In this document: positions 60,081-64,000 of the stretch, piece after piece | Layout of the letters: every line of letters starts with the position of its first letter | How positions within the stretch are numbered: the first letter of the stretch is position 1 | Assembly (NCBI GenBank): GCA_945910005.1 | Contig: OX246747.1 | Coordinates: 38,233,530-38,297,529 of the forward strand | DNA: 64,000 nt | Source of the DNA: Isoperla grammatica | Taxonomy: Eukaryota > Arthropoda > Insecta > Plecoptera > Perlodidae | Reading direction: 5' to 3' | The notes under the pieces: model-generated | What the model saw: the letters and a program-made list of their open reading frames with translations, nothing else | What the model was told of the DNA's origin: nothing | Databases searched by the model: none | Translations under genes and position numbers: made by a program

Positions 60081-61932
60081 TAGAGTGGCAAAACATAATT
60101 TCATGTACTCCCATTAAATAAATAGACAAATACATTTCTGCGGTCACAGGAGACTTAGTGTCGTCCGACAGTATTTACGGTGTTCGTTGACAACTCACCG
60201 GCCCCCACAGTCCGACCTTCCACCGCTGGCTCTTCCCCCGACATGGCGCCAACCGGCACTCCTCGTAGTCCCTCATCCTGTCCTCCGGTGAGCAGGCGCT
60301 GTCGGCCACCATCTTTCCCCCCGGACTCTGACAGCCCACCTGGCGATGTCGGAACCCCACCCCACACGACACGTTGCACTGCAATACCGACATGCACCGT
60401 AGCAGTTATATTGCTCGTAGCTCGCTTCTATAGTCGTCGTACGACATCTTCGGTAATGCTTCCGTCACGGCTGGGTGAGCGGCAGCCAACCAGCGGCCGT
60501 GGCTAATTCAGATACCTGCTCGGGTTGGCCGAGACCCTAAACACGTCATTGATTGATGACGAAAGCATTACCGAAGTTGTTGTGAGAGAACTAGATCCAG
60601 GCATACGACACGTTGTTCTCTTTAGAGACGTCAACACGGGATTATTCTCGGAACGTCAATAAATTACATGTTCAGAAATTATTAGTTTCAATATTTGAAA
60701 GACTATTTTATGTCCAATGAGCATTGGAATTTTATTTTCTAGCCATCAATATCAACAGGAGATGCCAGGCGACGTATAAAGCACAGGAGCTCACATGTGT
60801 TAAAATGTAAACAAACAACCAATGGTATAGGCAACCCAAGACATCCTTATACACATGCTTTCGTCACAGGCAAGGTAATCGTAGCCAATCTCGTAGCCAA
60901 TCAGCGATCGGTATTTGCGCGCTATTGTCTCGGGCGGTTCGTTGGTTGGCTATGAGTGTGTCGCCTGTGACGAAAGCATACGTAAGGTAGTCTTGGGTTG
61001 CCTATAAGTTATGGTAATATTGGCTAGTTTATGCTGACGGCATGCCGGTTAGGGCTTGTTTATGAAGTGCATGAAGGACCCACCTCTCCCCAGGGCCCGT
61101 TGGTCCAGCCGGGACATCTCTCCTGGTTGCAGTGAACAGACTCCTGGGGCTTCTCGTGGGGGAGACAGCGGGAGTCCTCCACGTCCTGTCTCTCGTCTGC
61201 CTGACAGCGCACCTGCCTCCGCTGTATTCCCCCGCCGCACGAGCGAGAACACTGCATCGCGGGAGAGAACAGACCAACGTGACCACACTATAGCTTCAGA
61301 TTTATATCTTACTACTTTAGAGATTTCGTTACGAGTTTCCCCTACCCCTAGAAGGCGCCCGTTGTTGCCAGGTAACAGGTTCATGCATGTTATTTCCCAC
61401 ATGGAAAACAAATCCTTAGCAACACCCGGCACCCCTAGGGGTAGGGCAAATACTGTAATACACGTAGACGTTATCGCTTAATACAGGAAACTGGGCCCGT
61501 TTAACATGCATGGCAACACAAGTTCACGTATAAAGTTGAACACCAAGCCACTAGATAGCCGCTAGATCGCAAGCCAGTCGACAACAAAATTTGGCAGCTT
61601 TAGATGCAGCGAGTGAACTTCTTCGCGTCGATCATTCACCTAGCTTAACTCCAAGCCGCTAGGCCGGCTGTCTCCAGAAATCGACGGAAGTTTCCTGTAT
61701 TAAGCGATAGCGCCTATACAGTATTTGGATAGGGGACGACTGTGAATTCCAAACGTCTCACGTAGACTGCCGAACGTGGTCGAGTACGTACCTCGCCCCA
61801 GGGCCCCGTCCTCCAGACGGCTCGACCGGTCGATCTCTTGTCGTCTATCGAGTTGCTCTCGACCGTGTCGTCCCCGTACGAGAGGATGTCGTCCGCCCCC
61901 CTCACAACGGAGGTCGTCGTGGAGGTCGAGTG
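52148..61932 (-). CDS. ADAMTS9/20-type metalloprotease, C-terminal part
   Basis: Exons are 61792-61932, 61084-61251, 60199-60378, 58947-59099, 57186-57365, 56073-56220, 55310-55499, 54121-54257, 53055-53251 and 52148-52246. They join in phase to 1593 bp, the last 530 residues and stop. The first exon ends WRTGPWGE. Four thrombospondin type 1 repeats follow (CSRSCGGG, CNVSCGVG, CSKSCGTG, CSVTCGLG), each bounded by phase 0 introns just before the first cysteine. A fifth, degenerate repeat (CMQMFSGKK...) has only four cysteines. Residues about 388-530 form a GON domain with ten cysteines (GLFGSCLEAR, GRVVTLYC, AESGDCYSQSNCPQGRFSID, KCGGYCGTC), known only from the ADAMTS9/ADAMTS20/GON-1 group. 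These are secreted matrix proteases acting on proteoglycans. The prodomain and catalytic exons lie beyond the window. The GON exon start is triplicated (55500-55780). Confidence 0.93.
52735..52890 (+). mobile_element. LINE-like tail with (AAAT)n end
   Basis: CATAGACCTAGTATAACATA..., TGTTCCATACATCCGTGATG and CGACTTAAATAAATAAATA correspond in order to 56263-56440. Shared 3' tail of one retroelement family, in ADAMTS introns. Confidence 0.7.
54285..54660 (+). mobile_element. Jockey/CR1-type LINE 3' end
   Basis: Plus-strand frame reads NNLPTHLKSAQKLSAFKF then SLKKYLLTHQFYSLNEYL, a typical C-terminus of CR1/Jockey-group reverse transcriptases, followed by a 3' region ending GATGCTAATAAATACAAAT. 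The 3' region recurs at 55830-55985. Confidence 0.75.
55500..55780 (-). repeat. Tandem copies of the GON exon's acceptor half
   Basis: The segment from the acceptor (CTTGCAG) through about the first 60-75 bp of exon 55310-55499 (VGLFGSCLEARQRLKT...) is repeated upstream, with copy boundaries at 55606 and 55729 (periods 107 and 123 bp). The middle copy lacks about 15 bp. The two outer copies join in one frame via SCTYQLAYRDDVLAG; the middle-to-inner join does not. Confidence 0.9.
55830..55985 (+). mobile_element. Second copy of LINE 3' tail
   Basis: TTTTAACTGTGATGTATACC through ATGCTAATAAATACAAATAC matches the 54510-54655 tail with few changes. Confidence 0.75.
56263..56440 (+). mobile_element. 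LINE-like tail with (AAAT)n end, second copy
   Basis: Same family as 52735-52890, ending in (AAAT)n and followed by a poly-G run near 56441-56452. Confidence 0.7.
56575..57062 (+). mobile_element. LINE 3' end with (TTAATC)n tail
   Basis: Plus frames give LGWESLEERRRSDRMCNLYR and, after a frame change, VREWNELPEEVVECESVRKF then RNRLKDRR: the last part of a Jockey-superfamily reverse transcriptase ORF. The end is TTTAATCTTAATCTTAATC. It appears inserted into another LINE end, whose parts are at 56575-56620 and 57063-57148. Confidence 0.8.
57063..57148 (+). mobile_element. LINE 3' end beside ADAMTS donor
   Basis: AAGCTTGTCTCTACTGGTTG and GATGGCTTAAGAAGAGGAGG match the (AAG)-tailed family. It stops about 35 bp before the donor of exon 57186-57365. 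Confidence 0.65.
57690..57773 (+). mobile_element. LINE tail with (ACT)n
   Basis: GCTATAATAAAGAATACTTC then (CTA)n, similar to 12440-12482. Confidence 0.55.
58090..58460. repeat. Diverged direct duplication, about 215-bp period
   Basis: An AATAATA-rich start, GTAGAAAGACCCAACAGAAG, GTCACCATC and GGAACTAGAAA are repeated as GTAGACAGGCTTAACAGAAG, GTCACCATC and AGAACTAGAAA. A third, weaker relative lies near 63115-63240. The first copy contains (AAT)n at about 58109-58151. Confidence 0.6.
59790..59951. mobile_element. Foldback element
   Basis: ATTTAGACGGTTCAATGTACC...TTGAATTCAATGACAAAAAAG is inverted at 59895-59951. Located just upstream of the (ATCT)n LINE tail. Confidence 0.75.
60000..60078 (+). 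mobile_element. LINE tail with (ATCT)n
   Basis: AAGGCCTAGCTGGCCTTAATC, CAATAAAGACC, then (ATCT)n; opposite-strand relative at 28858-28945. Confidence 0.65.
60448..60576. mobile_element. Intact foldback MITE (empty-site copy)
   Basis: CTTCGGTAATGCTTCCGTCAC at the left and its complement at the right; 129 bp. Same family as 20474-21276 but without the inserted hAT element. Confidence 0.85.
60826..61006. mobile_element. MITE with about 45-bp inverted ends
   Basis: TATAGGCAACCCAAGACATC and CATGCTTTCGTCACAGGC at the left are complemented at the right end. 181 bp. The inner CTTTCGTCAC word is shared with the 60448 family. Confidence 0.85.
61472..61709. mobile_element. MITE with perfect 21-bp inverted ends
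   Basis: TATCGCTTAATACAGGAAAC plus T at the left is exactly complemented at the right. 238 bp, in the first ADAMTS intron of the window, ending about 80 bp from exon 61792-61932. Confidence 0.9.
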
Positions 61933-62010
61933 CTGGAGGACAAACGGGAGGTCACTACTGTACTGTGTTATAAATATACATGTAAAATAAAGCACCAGAA
62001 GAACAGGTTG

Positions 62011-62153
62011 TAAACTTAAAAAAAAAACACTCGCCAAAGTGCATAGATTTTTGAGAGACCCGCTCCCTTCCTCAGACGCGAGGATACCGAGGAAGGGAAC
62101 AGAGCTCTCGAAAATGTAGGACGCACTTTGGTGAGTGTTTTTAATTAAGTTTA
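62011..62153. mobile_element. Foldback hairpin element
   Basis: The left arm AACACTCGCCAAAGTGC pairs with the right arm GCACTTTGGTGAGTGTT. A second strong hairpin (CTTCCTCAGACGCGAGGA...) forms the centre. Confidence 0.8.
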
Positions 62154-64000
62154 AAACCTTTTTCATGTGGTGTTTTATTTACATATAATCTCTGTCCAAG
62201 AGTCATCGCTCATTGTAAACATACTTGTCAGATCCTTAAATGTCATTTTCAGTATGTATGTAGTGTGTGTGGAAAATATTGTTTACATGCATACACAAGC
62301 ATATGCACAACCAAACAAAACACATGCAAAACTACATGACTAGGCCTACAGTAATTACGTTTCACTTTAGGGCGTATCTCAAAGGGCAATTTTGATTCTA
62401 GGTTGAAACAATAATCATTTATTGTTAGTTCACTGTCTGGTTGACTAGTGTCAGACTCAGAACACAGCTTTGAGATATGCCCCAATCATACTTTAGAACC
62501 ATTATATGCGTATTTGCATATTTCTCGACAATAGCACTTGACTAATGTGCATAGTAAAAATTAAAATATATACAACAAATAGACTATTCTATCAATAAAT
62601 AATAAATATACTCTAGGCCTAATGCATCTATCACTTCTTACCTAATAAATATACAATAGATTGAAAACCTTCCTTGTGGAGAAGGCACATTATTGTTTAG
62701 AGAGAATTCCTTGGTCGACAGGATGAATTTCAAATTTTAAATCATGTTCCTCACTTAGAAATATGTACATACAGTTTTTTTCTTCATTCTCCAATCAAAC
62801 CTATTATGATTTCTTAAATCCTGAGCTACAATAGTCCTATAAGCAATGCCTGAAATATTTACATGTCATCAGGCTTATATACTAAAATCTAATACAAGCT
62901 GAATTATATATATACTGATGTTTTTAAAATATTCCTAAGTCTATATACAGCATTCTCTCTTAAAATCTATTTAACGGCAATGGGTAGTCGTAATATTATA
63001 CAACTCAAAATTAACAACCGGTATCAAACGCAGAATGTTTATTTCATGTGGGTATAGATAGACTTCCCTTTACCATTAACTTTGTCATAACAGTTCAAAC
63101 CATATCATATGTACAAAACAAAACACTTGCAAACACTGAAATAAATAAAAAATACCATCACAAACACAGCAAACGTCAGCCAAGCAATAATAAAATGTAC
63201 ACAACCAAACACAGAAGCTCACCAAAGCATCGGAGAATGCCTATACGTTCGAACTCAATGCGTCAATACCGACGAGACCTGTTTGAAGGGCAAAAAGATC
63301 GCAACACCTCTGGCAATCCAAAGCAATACCTACTACAAACTATATATACACCTTATAGAGACAGCGATGAGACTGCGAGACATCCCTTCATGCAAGGGGT
63401 GTGTTGCGACAATGCCACACCGCAAAGCATAGCCTAACCACCATTATAGGCATCTGCATGTGTACGTTACACACGTCTGGATAGCGTCACGTCTTTGCTC
63501 ACAAAACATTCGCGGTTCTCTTAATTAGTGCGAGAGTGAAAAGGCGATGTAAATTATAAAAACAGATCTTTACAGGTTTGTGTATAAAAGTATAAAAATC
63601 ATCAAGATCCAAGATCTGAGAAATGAATGTAAACAGAAATGTTGTTTTGTTTACTTCGAGAATTTCTGAGTCACCTACTTTTAACTAACACTGATGTCTC
63701 CGTAAAAATATACCAATCCTATGTGAAAATTATCTTCCTTTGAAAATCAGTTTTATAACTATAATTATAGGTATGTGTAATTAAATAAAATGCAACAAGA
63801 CTCAAGTTAAAAGACTCCATTCGCCAATAGAAACGCGACCGAAAACAAAAGAGAGCACCGCTATTAGAACACAAGGAAGGCTGCTATTAGTCTGAACATG
63901 CAGGCAGGCACTGTCAGTCCTACTCGCACACAAAGCGGCGACCGCCCCCAAACATCAACATGCCGTGTGTAGAGAGGCTTGCCTGCGGATGTCGGTGGCA
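62154..64000. other. Probable ADAMTS intron, no exon seen
   Basis: AT-rich. No thrombospondin-type exon or other coding exon recognised on either strand up to the window end. An open frame at 63048-63437 (plus) lies in low-complexity sequence related to the 58.1-kb duplication and is not called. Confidence 0.55.

Noticed and set aside
63048..63437. 129-codon plus-strand frame
   Set aside because: Lies in A-rich sequence related to the 58.1-kb repeat, with no family resemblance.
1..64000. CRISPR array or bacterial operon
   Set aside because: Direct repeats are minisatellites without unique equal-length spacers, and the genes have spliceosomal introns.

Overview
The window is animal genomic DNA. 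Its coding parts are split by GT-AG introns and belong to metazoan families: an ADAMTS9/20-type protease with a GON domain, PLAA, ELOF1, THAP-domain proteins and a ZSWIM3-like protein. Long introns, abundant short foldback transposons, non-LTR retrotransposon tails, poly-C/poly-G runs and dense AGGCCTA-type words suggest a marine invertebrate, possibly a deuterostome. The phylum cannot be fixed from this sequence.

Layout: 1-13.4 kb is gene-poor and repeat-rich (tandem repeats, hAT-type insertion, Penelope-like arms, microsatellites). At 13.4-14.8 kb there are two unrecognised coding exons on opposite strands; one has a twin CX9C cysteine pattern. From 17.2 to 25.2 kb a complete six-exon ZSWIM3-like gene runs on the minus strand (MULE-derived fold plus SWIM zinc finger, 699 aa). 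From 27.0 to 33.3 kb, also on minus, lie three THAP DNA-binding cassettes; two of them have splice phases that fit the same downstream exons. ELOF1 (two exons, plus strand) is at 35.2-36.0 kb. PLAA (twelve exons, 801 aa, minus) fills 38.2-47.4 kb. After a repeat-rich gap, the last ten exons of an ADAMTS9/20-like gene (530 C-terminal residues, minus) fill 52.1-61.9 kb, and its upstream exons lie beyond the window.

I built all gene models by hand from splice sites and codon phase. The complete models close as whole codons with no internal stops. PLAA and ELOF1 are housekeeping genes (ubiquitin/p97 pathway; RNA polymerase II elongation). The THAP and ZSWIM3 genes are two neighbouring, transposase-derived families.

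The most unusual structures are: (i) two minisatellites in different genes that duplicate a splice acceptor together with the start of its exon; (ii) the alternative THAP first modules; (iii) retrotransposon tails that nearly all lie antisense to the genes, several ending within a few dozen bases of a 5' splice site; (iv) a nested hAT insertion with an 8-bp target duplication, for which an uninterrupted copy of the target exists elsewhere in the window.
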